Source: Virgibacillus aidingensis
Lineage (GTDB): Bacteria > Bacillota > Bacilli > Bacillales > Amphibacillaceae
Direction of reading: 5' to 3'
DNA: 64,000 nucleotides
NCBI RefSeq assembly: GCF_010994035.1
Contig: NZ_WIXN01000011.1
Location: forward strand, 1 to 64,000
Shown: positions 17,998 to 26,760 of the stretch, piece after piece
How positions within the stretch are numbered: position 1 is the stretch's first letter
How the letters are laid out: each line of letters begins with the position of its first letter
Made by a program: the position numbers and the translations under genes
The notes under the pieces: model-generated
The model's input: only the letters and a program-made list of their open reading frames with translations
What the model was told of the DNA's origin: nothing
Database searches by the model: none

Positions 17998-19923
17998 TTA
18001 TTTGTTTACAATGCGATTGTACGTATTAACAGTTAATACATAATAGACTGCATAGATGATAACAAAAAAGACTATAGCCGTTAGAATAGGGACAATGAGA
18101 TTGATTCCAATGAGATTAGACATAAAGTTGCTGGTAAAGTACAATGTCACACAACTGTGCAATATTCCTACGGTTAGTGGCAATCCGAACACAAATAATG
18201 ACTGCTTTTTGATGGATTTACGTATATCCTTTCTACTGACACCGATTTTACGAAGGATTTCATAGTGTCCTTTTGCTTCATACGCTTCTGTTAACTGTTT
18301 GAAATAAATGATACTTCCAGTTGCTGCTAAAAATACTAGCCCCAAAAATCCGAAAATAAAGAGAGTAATTGCGTTTCCTTCTTTACCTTGCTTATACTCC
18401 GTATAAAATGATGAAGAAACTTGAAAATCGTTTCCAACCAGTTTATTTACTTTCTTTGATGTGGCTTGTGCCGTTACTTCATTTTCCACTTCATACACTT
18501 TATAAGTTAATGGAGCCTCTTTTTTGGCTATCTCAGCAAACATTTCGTTACTGACTACGAGAAAGAAATCGGGATAATCGAAAGGTAGCACATTACTTTC
18601 AACCATATGAACAAATGGCAGTTTGCTGCTTCCTTGAGGCAATTGAATCGTTATATTTTCTCCTTTAAAAACCGACTTCGTATATTCAGTAAACCTTGGC
18701 TGGATTACTGCTGCTTGATTTCTTGATAGTGAGACTGTTTCATCCTTATTTAAAGCATTCGCTGCTTTATTAAATGTACTTTCTGAGATCAATTGCACAG
18801 GATTTATGTCATAATCCAGTTGAAATGAGAGTATTCCTTTTACCTGAATGACGGGTATGTCTAGTTGGGCTTTTATTGGATGTCGATGATCTGCTTTTAT
18901 TATGCTCTCCACCTGCGAATCAAATTCTGGACCTTTTGACAAATGCGAATAGCTGAATGGAACAACTTCCTCAGCTCTTTTTTCGTTGCTGTAATAACCA
19001 CTGTAAGTTGCACCTAAGAAACAGATCGTTGCAGAACTCAACAATGCAATGACTGTAAAGGTACGTGCATTCCCTCTAATACGAAACAGTAAGCGAGATG
19101 TTTCAATTATTCTAGTTCCTCTGTAATAACGTGATTTATTTCTTTGTGATAATCTTAATAAATAGACCGTTACAGATTGAAAAAATAAATGGGTGCCAAT
19201 GAAGAGAGCAACAAAGGCAATACCATAATTTTTCATTAAATATTCCGTAGTAAATTCGTCAGGAAATGGCTTTAATATCAGCCAGTAACTAACTACAAGC
19301 AATAAAACTCCGATAACAGCCGAAATAAGTGAAACCTTTGGAATTTGTTCTCCTTTTTTCTCAGCATAGAATAATTCGATTAATTTAAAACGATAAATCA
19401 AACGGTAACCTTGAACGGAAGTGAATAAAATAATGACCATAAAGACTATGACCGTTTGGGTAATCGCTAGGAAGGAAATACCGAAGTCCACATCGGCAGT
19501 TGAACCCATAAGTTTTATTAAAATCATTGCAAATAATTTGGAAAGTAAGGTTCCAAGAATAATTCCAATGACTAATGCAATGATTCCCATAACCAAATTT
19601 TCATAAAACAACATTTTTGCAATGGTTTTCTTGCGTAAACCAAGTATGGCGTACAATCCGACTTCTTTCTTCCTTTTTCTTGTGAAGAATGAATTGGAGT
19701 ACAAAATAAAGATTGCTACGAATAAAATTAAGATAATTGATGATACCCCAAACATGAAACTCATTGTATCCGACAATTCAATGCTTTCCTGAATTTTTTC
19801 GCTATATTGCAAGGAAGTGAACGTATAATAAATAACCATGCTGAATACGAGCGTAACAAAATAGACAAAATAATTATTGAAATTACCTTTAATATTTTTC
19901 CTTGCTAAACTAAATAACGTCAT
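17998..19923 (-). CDS. BceB-like ABC transporter permease (FtsX family)
   Basis: 641 residues with ten predicted membrane helices, the usual number for BceB: one N-terminal (FNNYFVYFVTLVFSMVIYYTF), three next, and a large extracellular domain of about 200 residues (roughly 310-510, from YSGYYSNEKRAEEV to QVSSSFYTEYK) that is diagnostic for Bce-type peptide transporters, then three C-terminal helices. It would act with the ATPase to free cell-wall precursors from peptide antibiotics such as bacitracin and to sense transport flux. ATG 19923 is chosen as GGTGGAG precedes it; it overlaps the ATPase gene by 14 bases. Confidence 0.85.
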   Translation of the reverse strand: MTLFSLARKNIKGNFNNYFVYFVTLVFSMVIYYTFTSLQYSEKIQESIELSDTMSFMFGVSSIILILFVAIFILYSNSFFTRKRKKEVGLYAILGLRKKTIAKMLFYENLVMGIIALVIGIILGTLLSKLFAMILIKLMGSTADVDFGISFLAITQTVIVFMVIILFTSVQGYRLIYRFKLIELFYAEKKGEQIPKVSLISAVIGVLLLVVSYWLILKPFPDEFTTEYLMKNYGIAFVALFIGTHLFFQSVTVYLLRLSQRNKSRYYRGTRIIETSRLLFRIRGNARTFTVIALLSSATICFLGATYSGYYSNEKRAEEVVPFSYSHLSKGPEFDSQVESIIKADHRHPIKAQLDIPVIQVKGILSFQLDYDINPVQLISESTFNKAANALNKDETVSLSRNQAAVIQPRFTEYTKSVFKGENITIQLPQGSSKLPFVHMVESNVLPFDYPDFFLVVSNEMFAEIAKKEAPLTYKVYEVENEVTAQATSKKVNKLVGNDFQVSSSFYTEYKQGKEGNAITLFIFGFLGLVFLAATGSIIYFKQLTEAYEAKGHYEILRKIGVSRKDIRKSIKKQSLFVFGLPLTVGILHSCVTLYFTSNFMSNLIGINLIVPILTAIVFFVIIYAVYYVLTVNTYNRIVNK

Positions 19924-20677
19924 TTGCTCCACCCCCCAGTGCGGATAGAACATCCAACACCTTGTTGAAAAATTCTTTGCGGGATCTTTTCCCTTTCACA
20001 AGTTCTGTGAAGATTTTACCGTCTTTAATAAATAGGACGCGATTACAATAACTTGCCGCATAAGCATCATGGGTAACCATTAAAATGGTTGCCTTGTCTT
20101 GTTCATTTAGATCCTTTAAACTTTCTAACAAGTCTGTTGCTGATTTCGAATCCAACGCACCTGTTGGTTCATCTGCCAATATTAGGCTTGGCTTTGAAAT
20201 AATCGCTCGCGAAGCTGCCGTGCGTTGCTTTTGTCCACCAGAAATTTGATACGGGTACTTATTTAAAATGTCGCGAATTCCAAATTTATCTGCCACTTCA
20301 TCTGCTCTTCGTTCCAATTCTTTAATGTTCAATTTTGCCAAGGCTAACGGCAAGATAATATTTTCTTTCACAGTTAAAGTATCTAATAAATTATAGTCTT
20401 GGAAAAGGAAACCAAGTTTGTCACGGCGAAAGGCAGATAATTGTTCTTCATTCATCTTTGTCAAATTGATTCCGTCAACCACGATGTTACCCGTAGTCGG
20501 CTCGTCAATAGTTGCCAATATATTTAGTAAAGTTGATTTACCAGCACCCGAGGGTCCCATAATACCGACGAATTCACCTTCCATGACCGTTAAGTCTATA
20601 TCCTCCAAAGCTGAAAATACATTTCCCTTTGCACCATAGACTTTTTTTATTTGTTTTGCTTCGACTACAATATTCAT
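19910..20677 (-). CDS. BceA-like ABC transporter ATPase
   Basis: 255 residues. Walker A GPSGAGKST, Q-loop FQDYNLLDTLTV, signature ISGGQKQRTAASRA, Walker B LILADEPTGALDS and H-loop MVTHD are all present, as in MacB/LolD/BceA-type ATPases. One oddity is TAASRA where RVAIARA is usual. The ATG at 20677 follows GGAGG; the ATG five codons upstream lies in front of that site. It forms an operon with the BceB-like permease and is divergent from the histidine kinase/response regulator pair that probably controls it. Confidence 0.9.
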   Translation of the reverse strand: MNIVVEAKQIKKVYGAKGNVFSALEDIDLTVMEGEFVGIMGPSGAGKSTLLNILATIDEPTTGNIVVDGINLTKMNEEQLSAFRRDKLGFLFQDYNLLDTLTVKENIILPLALAKLNIKELERRADEVADKFGIRDILNKYPYQISGGQKQRTAASRAIISKPSLILADEPTGALDSKSATDLLESLKDLNEQDKATILMVTHDAYAASYCNRVLFIKDGKIFTELVKGKRSRKEFFNKVLDVLSALGGGANDVI

Positions 20678-20767
20678 ATATAAATCCTCCATTCAGAGCT
20701 GTTTTTTCTACAATTTAATTGTACAATAGGAAACCTTAATATAAACTTACAGCTTGATCTCGTAACC

Positions 20768-20781
20768 TTACATTTTCGTCA
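20768..20781. promoter_or_regulatory. Possible BceR-type operator
   Basis: TTACATTTTCGTCA resembles the TnACA-N4-TGTAA inverted repeat described for BceR-like regulators: the left half fits fully, the right half three of five bases. It lies between the divergent transporter and regulator operons. A second palindrome, ACAATTTAATTGT, is at about 20,711-20,723. Confidence 0.4.
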
Positions 20782-20882
20782 CATTGATAAAAAATATATT
20801 AAACACGATGTTTTCTTTGTATGTTGGTCGATATTCAATTAATATGATGTTAAAGAAGGATGATTGTTTGGAGGGAAGAGGA

Positions 20883-21554
20883 ATGAAAATCATGATTGTG
20901 GAAGATGATTTGACCATTCGTGATATGGTAGGGGAAACATTAGAAAAGTGGGGTTTTGAAACCGTTAAGATCGAAGAATTTGACCAAATCATGCAGGTAT
21001 TTCTTAATCATGATCCTCACCTAGTCATCATGGATATCAATTTGCCATCGTTTGACGGATTTTACTGGTGTAATAAAATCAGAGAAATTTCAAAGGTCCC
21101 TATGATTTTTCTCTCTTCCCGTGATACACCAATGGATATAGTAATGTCGATGAACATGGGTGGGGATGATTATATTCAAAAACCTTTCTATATGGATGTA
21201 TTGATAGCGAAAATGAATGCGCTCCTTCGCAGGACCTATTCATACTTGGAAACACATTCTAAGACAATGGAACATGACGGAATTGTATTAAACCTTGATG
21301 ACGGAGAGGTCTTACATGGAGATCAAAAATCAGATCTCACGAAAACGGAATTTCTTATTCTGAAAATCCTCATGCAAAACAAAGGTACCATTGTAAATCG
21401 AAGGAAAATGATGCGAAGCCTTTGGAAGGATGAAAATTTTGTGGACGAAAATACATTGACGGTTAATATTGCTCGTTTGCGTAAAAAGCTTGGCGAACTT
21501 GGAAAAGAATACTTCATTACGACTAAGAAAGGACAAGGTTATATTATCCAATGA
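20883..21554 (+). CDS. BceR-like response regulator (OmpR family)
   Basis: 223 residues: receiver domain with phosphoacceptor Asp51 (LVIMDINLP), acidic pocket VEDD at 7-9, conserved SSRDT and Lys (YIQKPF), then an OmpR winged-helix domain (LTKTEFLILKILMQNKG ... NTLTVNIARLRKKL). ATG 20883 follows GGAGGGAAGAGG; an upstream in-frame start at 20,784 is not supported. It overlaps the kinase gene by four bases (ATGA). Expected to activate the divergent transporter genes. Confidence 0.9.
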   Translation: MKIMIVEDDLTIRDMVGETLEKWGFETVKIEEFDQIMQVFLNHDPHLVIMDINLPSFDGFYWCNKIREISKVPMIFLSSRDTPMDIVMSMNMGGDDYIQKPFYMDVLIAKMNALLRRTYSYLETHSKTMEHDGIVLNLDDGEVLHGDQKSDLTKTEFLILKILMQNKGTIVNRRKMMRSLWKDENFVDENTLTVNIARLRKKLGELGKEYFITTKKGQGYIIQ

Positions 21555-22576
21555 GTTTCATTCAATATCTAAAAGATAAACGGAATTTCTTTATATTATA
21601 TGTGATCGTTATGTTCTTTGTTTCTTTGATGATGTTTGTAAGCGCACATTCCAGACACGCTGTCAATGATATTGTCTATATCAATGTGGTTATCTTTTTT
21701 ATTGTGGCTATTTATGTAATCATCGAATACTATTTTAATAGGGAGTTTTATCTGGAATTACATGATTTGGTTGAAAGTAGCCATGAAGAATTTCTCGCAA
21801 CTCTTCCTAAACCGCGAAACAATGAACAACAGATTTATCTTGAATTATTAAAAAAAGTAAATGGTATGCATGGCGATCAACTACAAAAGTTGTATAACGA
21901 AAAACGCGATCATCAAGATTTTATTACATCTTGGATTCATGAAGTTAAGGTTCCGATTGCGGCAGGTCGCTTGCTTATGGAAAACAGTAATGGAAGAACT
22001 GTTGAATCCCTTGTGGACAAGTTTGAAGATGAGTTGGATAAAATCGAAAATTACGTGGAGCAGGCTCTTTATTATTCTCGCATTGATTCGTTTTCCAAAG
22101 ATTATTTTATTTCCGAGGTAGCGTTGGATCAAATCGTTAAAAACAGTGTAAAGAAATATGCCAAATCCTTTGTTAACAAGCAAATTCGTTTTCATATGGA
22201 TGATATGGAGCAGGTTGTCCATACCGACAGTAAATGGCTCGGATTTATCATAGACCAAGTTTTTTCAAATGCTTTAAAATATACAGATGAAGGCGGGGAA
22301 ATCTCCGTACAATTTAAGGAAGATCGAAAAGAAAAGCGGCTGCTGATTCAAGATACAGGCATTGGGATTAAGCTGGAAGATATCAGCCGCGTATTTGAAA
22401 AAGGATTTACAGGATCTATTGGGAGAAGTCATTCCAAATCTACCGGGATAGGCCTTTACCTTGCAAAACAAATGGCCCTTAAATTAGGACATGACCTCTC
22501 CATTCAATCGGAAGAAGGCAAATATACGAGGGTCACCATCCACTTTCCGAAAATCAGAAATTATTATCATCTATAA
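21551..22576 (+). CDS. BceS-like intramembrane-sensing histidine kinase
   Basis: 341 residues. Two N-terminal helices (FFILYVIVMFFVSLMMFV and IVYINVVIFFIVAIYVII) are separated by only about ten residues, with no extracellular sensor domain: the hallmark of BceS kinases, which sense through their ABC transporter. The H box WIHEVKVPIA holds the phosphorylated His130; N box FSNALKYT, G1 DTGIGI and G2 STGIGLYLAKQ follow. Coupled to the response regulator by an ATGA overlap. Confidence 0.9.
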   Translation: MSFIQYLKDKRNFFILYVIVMFFVSLMMFVSAHSRHAVNDIVYINVVIFFIVAIYVIIEYYFNREFYLELHDLVESSHEEFLATLPKPRNNEQQIYLELLKKVNGMHGDQLQKLYNEKRDHQDFITSWIHEVKVPIAAGRLLMENSNGRTVESLVDKFEDELDKIENYVEQALYYSRIDSFSKDYFISEVALDQIVKNSVKKYAKSFVNKQIRFHMDDMEQVVHTDSKWLGFIIDQVFSNALKYTDEGGEISVQFKEDRKEKRLLIQDTGIGIKLEDISRVFEKGFTGSIGRSHSKSTGIGLYLAKQMALKLGHDLSIQSEEGKYTRVTIHFPKIRNYYHL

Positions 22577-22957
22577 GTATAATGGTGGGGTTAAAAAATT
22601 GGGTAATCGGAAAATAAGTATCAAATTAAAGATGTTCAAGTAGAATAATGTTTATCCCGAGGCTTATAAGAAATAGTAAAATAATTTAGTCAATAGTAAG
22701 TGAATTGGGGTAACAAAAGGGTACCGCAATCAAAAATAAGATATAACGCTATTTTGTGTCTATATGTAATAGATATTACAGACGATAATAATATGGGCGG
22801 TATGATATAATAAACACATTTTCACAAATTGAAATAGCCCCAGATTTACCCCTACTGGACAAACTCTCACTATATTTCATAGTTTGAATCAGTATGAGAT
22901 ATTCTCCTTATATTGTTCTATCTCTATTAGCATAAGAAAAATCAAAGGAGTTGTGTA
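22577..22957. other. AT-rich non-coding stretch
   Basis: No gene recognised. TAGCCCCAGATTTACCCC at about 22,836-22,853 looks like the TAGCCCC units of the 330-bp direct repeats. TATAAT at about 22,806 could be a -10 box. Confidence 0.3.
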
Positions 22958-23203
22958 ATAAACTCACACCTTAAAAGTGAAAAAAAAGCGATTATATCAA
23001 CATTTGTTGGATTTTTGCTTATTGTGTCCCTTCTCACTTTATATGTATCAACAGAAATAAATAGTATTATGTTTTGTTTGGCTGTGAATAGCTTTTTTGA
23101 ACAGACTGATTATGGAGCAATTAAAAAAAGATTAATACATAGCAACTATCGGAAGAATATCACAGTAAAAAAACAAATAATCTTCCTGAATTTATACGCA
23201 TAA
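22958..23203 (+). pseudogene. Small one-helix membrane protein gene, possibly without proper start
   Basis: An 81-codon frame encodes NSHLKSEKKAIIS, a hydrophobic helix (TFVGFLLIVSLLTLYVST), then a basic tail. AAAGGAG at 22,944-22,950 is spaced correctly for a start at 22,958, but the codon there is ATA. A single G-to-A change would have destroyed an ATG. Otherwise a TTG at 23,015 must serve. A terminator lies four bases after the stop, which supports a real gene at least formerly. No homologue recognised. Confidence 0.35.
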
Positions 23204-23206
23204 TGG

Positions 23207-23242
23207 GGTGTTTCTATTTTTGACTAGGAAGCACCTTTTTTT
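23207..23242 (+). terminator. Rho-independent terminator
   Basis: GGTGTTTC (23207-23214) pairs with GAAGCACC (23228-23235), followed by TTTTTTT. It ends the small membrane-protein frame. Confidence 0.75.
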
Positions 23243-23574
23243 GTGGTGTTAGGACATAGATGACCCCCTCTATCTGTTTGGAAGAGAAGGTTATGGTTCC
23301 TCCAAGTCATTTTACTTTAGTCCATTTTATCCCCATTTTATGAACATGTGAACTAGCCCTAGCTTAGGATTCATTTTGTTACAAGCCGTCTAATTCAGTT
23401 GGTTTTTAGATAGTGTGCTATATATTTTGTTGGTGTATTATATTGATAATCAGGGAAATAAAAACTATCGTATGTATATATGATTAACCTAAATAAAAAA
23501 TTTTTATACGACCGGGGTAGATAGTGTATAAGAGATTTATAAATTGTTGCATTATTTAAAAGGGAGGTTCACAT
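23243..23574. other. Non-coding stretch before orphan protein
   Basis: About 330 bp, AT-rich, stop codons in all frames. I see no feature that I can name. Confidence 0.3.
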
Positions 23575-23937
23575 ATGAAAACTGTTAGCCAAGAAATCCA
23601 GGATTTGTCTATTAAATCCTTGGAGTCTACTTTTAATAAGCTTTCAAATGCTTATAAAAGCTTGACCGACAAGGGTTCAAATACAACCCTTGTCAAAAAG
23701 AGACGAAGTGCCGTTAAAATCGGTTTACGAAGCCTAAAGGATGCTTGCAATGGAGGAGGTTTTTTCTATGATGAAAAAATCATATTGACTTCTAAAGATA
23801 TACTAGAAGACATCATTCCATCTATTGAAAAACAGATAACAAAGGCAAAAGAAGGTAGTTCTCAAAAAACATTAAATGAGCGTCGTTTAATTGCGTTTAA
23901 ACTGGCAATCGAATCCTTGGAGAACCGTATTAAATAA
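23575..23937 (+). CDS. Hypothetical basic helical protein
   Basis: 120 residues, lysine- and serine-rich, no signal or membrane segment. It appears to contain two similar halves: each has a helix, a K/NTTLVKKRR- or KTLNERR-like linker and an AxKxxLxSL segment (AVKIGLRSLKDA and AFKLAIESLENR), so it may be an internal duplication of ~55 residues. A strong site AAAGGGAGG precedes the ATG. It stands 61 bp before a response regulator and might be co-transcribed. Not recognised; nucleic-acid or partner-protein binding is conceivable but unsupported. Confidence 0.65.
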   Translation: MKTVSQEIQDLSIKSLESTFNKLSNAYKSLTDKGSNTTLVKKRRSAVKIGLRSLKDACNGGGFFYDEKIILTSKDILEDIIPSIEKQITKAKEGSSQKTLNERRLIAFKLAIESLENRIK

Positions 23938-23998
23938 TTCTCTTCTGTGATTTTTAAGTGATAGAAAGCAAGTTTAGTTTACAAAGGAGGATTCTGTT

Positions 23999-24709
23999 TT
24001 GGATGATAAAATATTATTAGTGGACGATGAAAAAGGAATTTTGACAATGTTGGAAAATCTTTTAAATCAGGAGGGCTATACTCAAATCGCAACGGCATCA
24101 TCTGGGAATGAAGCCTTACATTTGGTTGAGAATGTGGCTTTTGATTTAATTGTCCTTGACGTTATGCTGCCGGATATTGATGGATTTGAATTGTGCCAAC
24201 AAATTAGAAAAATAACATCAGTTCCAATCCTGTTTTTGACAGCGCTCACTGGAGATCTTGATAAATTAATGGGGCTTGGAATCGGTGGGGATGATTATAT
24301 CACCAAGCCATTTAACCCTCTTGAAGTAGCAGCAAGGATACGGGCCCAACTACGGAGACAGAATTTGAATAAGTCCTCTTATGTAGGACAGGAGGAGGAA
24401 ATCCTGGATTTTGGTGTTTTTACCGTTCACAAAAGTGCGGGGCAATTAATTGTGAATGGCTTTGATCGACATTGCACGGCTAAGGAATTTGAACTGCTTG
24501 TATTTTTGTGTGAGCATCCGAATCGAATTTTTACCGCTCAACAATTATATGAACAGGTTTGGGGATCCGCTCTTCAGGGTGACGAAAAAACAGTGGTTAT
24601 TCATATCTCCAAACTTCGAAAAAAGATTGAGAAGGACCCCGCCAATCCTGGTATTCTTGTTAATATTAGAGGGCTAGGCTATAAATTTGTGCCACCATGT
24701 AAAGGTTGA
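23999..24709 (+). CDS. OmpR-family response regulator
   Basis: 236 residues. Receiver domain with LVDDEK, phosphoacceptor Asp54 (LIVLDVMLP), LTA and Lys in YITKPF; then the winged-helix effector (CTAKEFELLVFLCEHPNRIF ... DEKTVVIHISKLRKKI). Start is TTG at 23999 with AAAGGAGG eight bases upstream; no ATG or GTG is better placed. It overlaps the histidine kinase gene by four bases (ATGA) and probably controls the following ABC transporter operon. Confidence 0.9.
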   Translation: MDDKILLVDDEKGILTMLENLLNQEGYTQIATASSGNEALHLVENVAFDLIVLDVMLPDIDGFELCQQIRKITSVPILFLTALTGDLDKLMGLGIGGDDYITKPFNPLEVAARIRAQLRRQNLNKSSYVGQEEEILDFGVFTVHKSAGQLIVNGFDRHCTAKEFELLVFLCEHPNRIFTAQQLYEQVWGSALQGDEKTVVIHISKLRKKIEKDPANPGILVNIRGLGYKFVPPCKG

Positions 24710-25779
24710 TGACTATGAAAGTAATGCTACGTATCGTCGTTTATTTAATTTTAACTTTTGTGTTAATGTTTGTTTTTACGAGTTTCGTTCTGGCAGTAGT
24801 AAGTATTCTTTTGCCAGAATTGATGGAAAAGGGTGCTACACCTCTCGTAATTTTAGGTTCGATATATTTCATATCCCTTATTATTTATGGCTGGTACATA
24901 GGGAAACCAATTTACTATATGATTCAATGGATTCATCATTTAGCCAATGGAAACTATTATCCGCCTGTTCAGCATAATAATATCTATTCAAAAAAAACAC
25001 ATAAATTAAAGGGCCCTTATCGAGTATATAAAGAATTAATTGATCACCTTGAAACCTTAACACAAACCTTAGAAAACAACCATAGGGAACGGGAAAAGTT
25101 GGATCGAATGAAAAAAGAATGGATTGCCGGCATTTCTCATGATTTAAAAACTCCACTCACTTACATAACAGGTTATTCAACCATGCTATTGTCAAACCGG
25201 TTTCAATGGAGTGAAGAAAAACAAGAACAGTTCCTATTGGAAATCCACGGAAAAGCGGAACATATGAATGAGCTCATTCAAGATTTAAATTTGTCATTCC
25301 GACTGGAAGGGGCACACTTTCCTTTAGAAACGGAGAACAAGGATGTAGTGGAACTTGTTCGCCGTACTGTTGCTGATGTAGCCAGTGCTCCGTGGGCAAA
25401 TGGCTATCACCTTTCTTTTGAAACAGTTGAAACTCAACTTGATATGCAAATCGATCCTAAACTTTTTCAACGGGCTCTTCGAAATTTGCTTGTTAATTCG
25501 GTTACACATAATCCTAAAGGGACACGAATTAGAGTAACCCTTCAAAAGTTGACAGATCTCAAGATCACCATCGAAGATAACGGGAAAGGAATGGACAAGG
25601 AAACAATTGACCATTTGTTTCGTAAATATTATCGGGGAACATCCACCGATGCAATATTGGAAGGAACAGGCTTAGGAATGGCTGTTGCTCAACAGTTAAT
25701 TTCTGCCCATAACGGGGACATCCGCGTAAAAAGTCGTATAAATGAAGGAACTACAATGCAAGTTTTGCTGCCTCTATAG
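24706..25779 (+). CDS. Sensor histidine kinase
   Basis: 357 residues. Two membrane helices (VVYLILTFVLMFVFTSFVLAVV and PLVILGSIYFISLIIYGWYI) with a loop of about 15 residues, a linker of about 65 residues (GNYYPPVQHNN...), H box AGISHDLKTPL with His145, and an HATPase domain (N box RNLLVNSVTHNP, EDNGKGM, GTGLGMAVAQQL). The short loop means it probably senses a membrane or transporter signal. Coupled to the upstream response regulator; the ABC transporter genes follow after 96 bp. Confidence 0.9.
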   Translation: MMTMKVMLRIVVYLILTFVLMFVFTSFVLAVVSILLPELMEKGATPLVILGSIYFISLIIYGWYIGKPIYYMIQWIHHLANGNYYPPVQHNNIYSKKTHKLKGPYRVYKELIDHLETLTQTLENNHREREKLDRMKKEWIAGISHDLKTPLTYITGYSTMLLSNRFQWSEEKQEQFLLEIHGKAEHMNELIQDLNLSFRLEGAHFPLETENKDVVELVRRTVADVASAPWANGYHLSFETVETQLDMQIDPKLFQRALRNLLVNSVTHNPKGTRIRVTLQKLTDLKITIEDNGKGMDKETIDHLFRKYYRGTSTDAILEGTGLGMAVAQQLISAHNGDIRVKSRINEGTTMQVLLPL

Positions 25780-25875
25780 AAATAATTTCGATTTTGCTTG
25801 CTGTTTACTTAGATTTTACTCTCATTCGTTATAATTATTCTGGAAACATCCAGTTGAGTGAAAGGAGAATGATTA

Positions 25876-26760
25876 ATGGAATTAATGATTGATCAAGTAA
25901 GTAAAAATTATGGAAATAAGCAAGCACTTACTGATTTCAGTTTATGTTTGAAGTCTGGTGTCCTAGGTTTACTTGGACCCAATGGAGCGGGTAAAACTAC
26001 TCTAATGAAAATCCTCGCTACATTAATGCGCGCAACAGATGGAAAAGTTACATTAGATGGGATGAACATTGTAAATAATCCTAAAGAAATAAGAAAAAAC
26101 CTTGGTTATTTACCTCAAGATTTTGGGATTTACCCGAATTTGAACGTGATTGAATTTCTTGAATATATGGCTGCCGTTAAAGGATTGCCTATGAAGTTAG
26201 CAAGACAACGCATTCAAGATCTTCTTGACGCGTTGAATCTGGCTCAGGACGCTAAACGAAGGATAGGTGGTTTTTCGGGAGGAATGAAACAGCGTATCGG
26301 TATCGCGCAGGCTCTTTTAAATGATCCAAAACTTCTCATCGTTGATGAACCGACTGTTGGCCTTGATCCCGAAGAACGTATTCGATTTCGCAACCTCTTA
26401 GCGAATTTGGCCTCTGGGCGGATTATTATCCTATCCACACATATCGTATCTGACGTTGAATCCATTGCTTCTCAAATTGCTATTATGTCTGAAGGCAAAT
26501 TGTTGCAACATGCTCTACCGGAAGATCTTCTCATTGATGTGGAGCACAAAGTATGGGAGTGCACGGTTCCAAGCAGGCAATTGCCAGAAATTCAACAGTC
26601 CCATGTGGTCAGCCGAGTATTTCAACGTAGTGATGGCATGCATGTGCGAATCATCTCTAATCGTCGTCCGTTCCCAGATGCAGAAATGATATCCCCAACT
26701 TTAGAGGATGCCTATCTTTATTATATATCTGTAAGAAATGGGGGAACGCGTAATGATTGA
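25876..26760 (+). CDS. ABC transporter ATPase (bacitracin/antibiotic-type)
   Basis: 294 residues. Walker A GPNGAGKTT, Q-loop LPQDFGIYPNLNV, signature FSGGMKQRIGIAQA, Walker B LLIVDEPTVGLDP, and H-loop LSTHIVSD. The C-terminal ~80 residues (HKVWECTVPSRQLPEIQQ onwards) form the small extra domain seen in CcmA/NatA/BcrA-like exporters. ATG 25876 follows GAAAGGAG. The stop codon overlaps the permease start (AATGATTGA), so stoichiometric translation is likely. Confidence 0.9.
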   Translation: MELMIDQVSKNYGNKQALTDFSLCLKSGVLGLLGPNGAGKTTLMKILATLMRATDGKVTLDGMNIVNNPKEIRKNLGYLPQDFGIYPNLNVIEFLEYMAAVKGLPMKLARQRIQDLLDALNLAQDAKRRIGGFSGGMKQRIGIAQALLNDPKLLIVDEPTVGLDPEERIRFRNLLANLASGRIIILSTHIVSDVESIASQIAIMSEGKLLQHALPEDLLIDVEHKVWECTVPSRQLPEIQQSHVVSRVFQRSDGMHVRIISNRRPFPDAEMISPTLEDAYLYYISVRNGGTRND

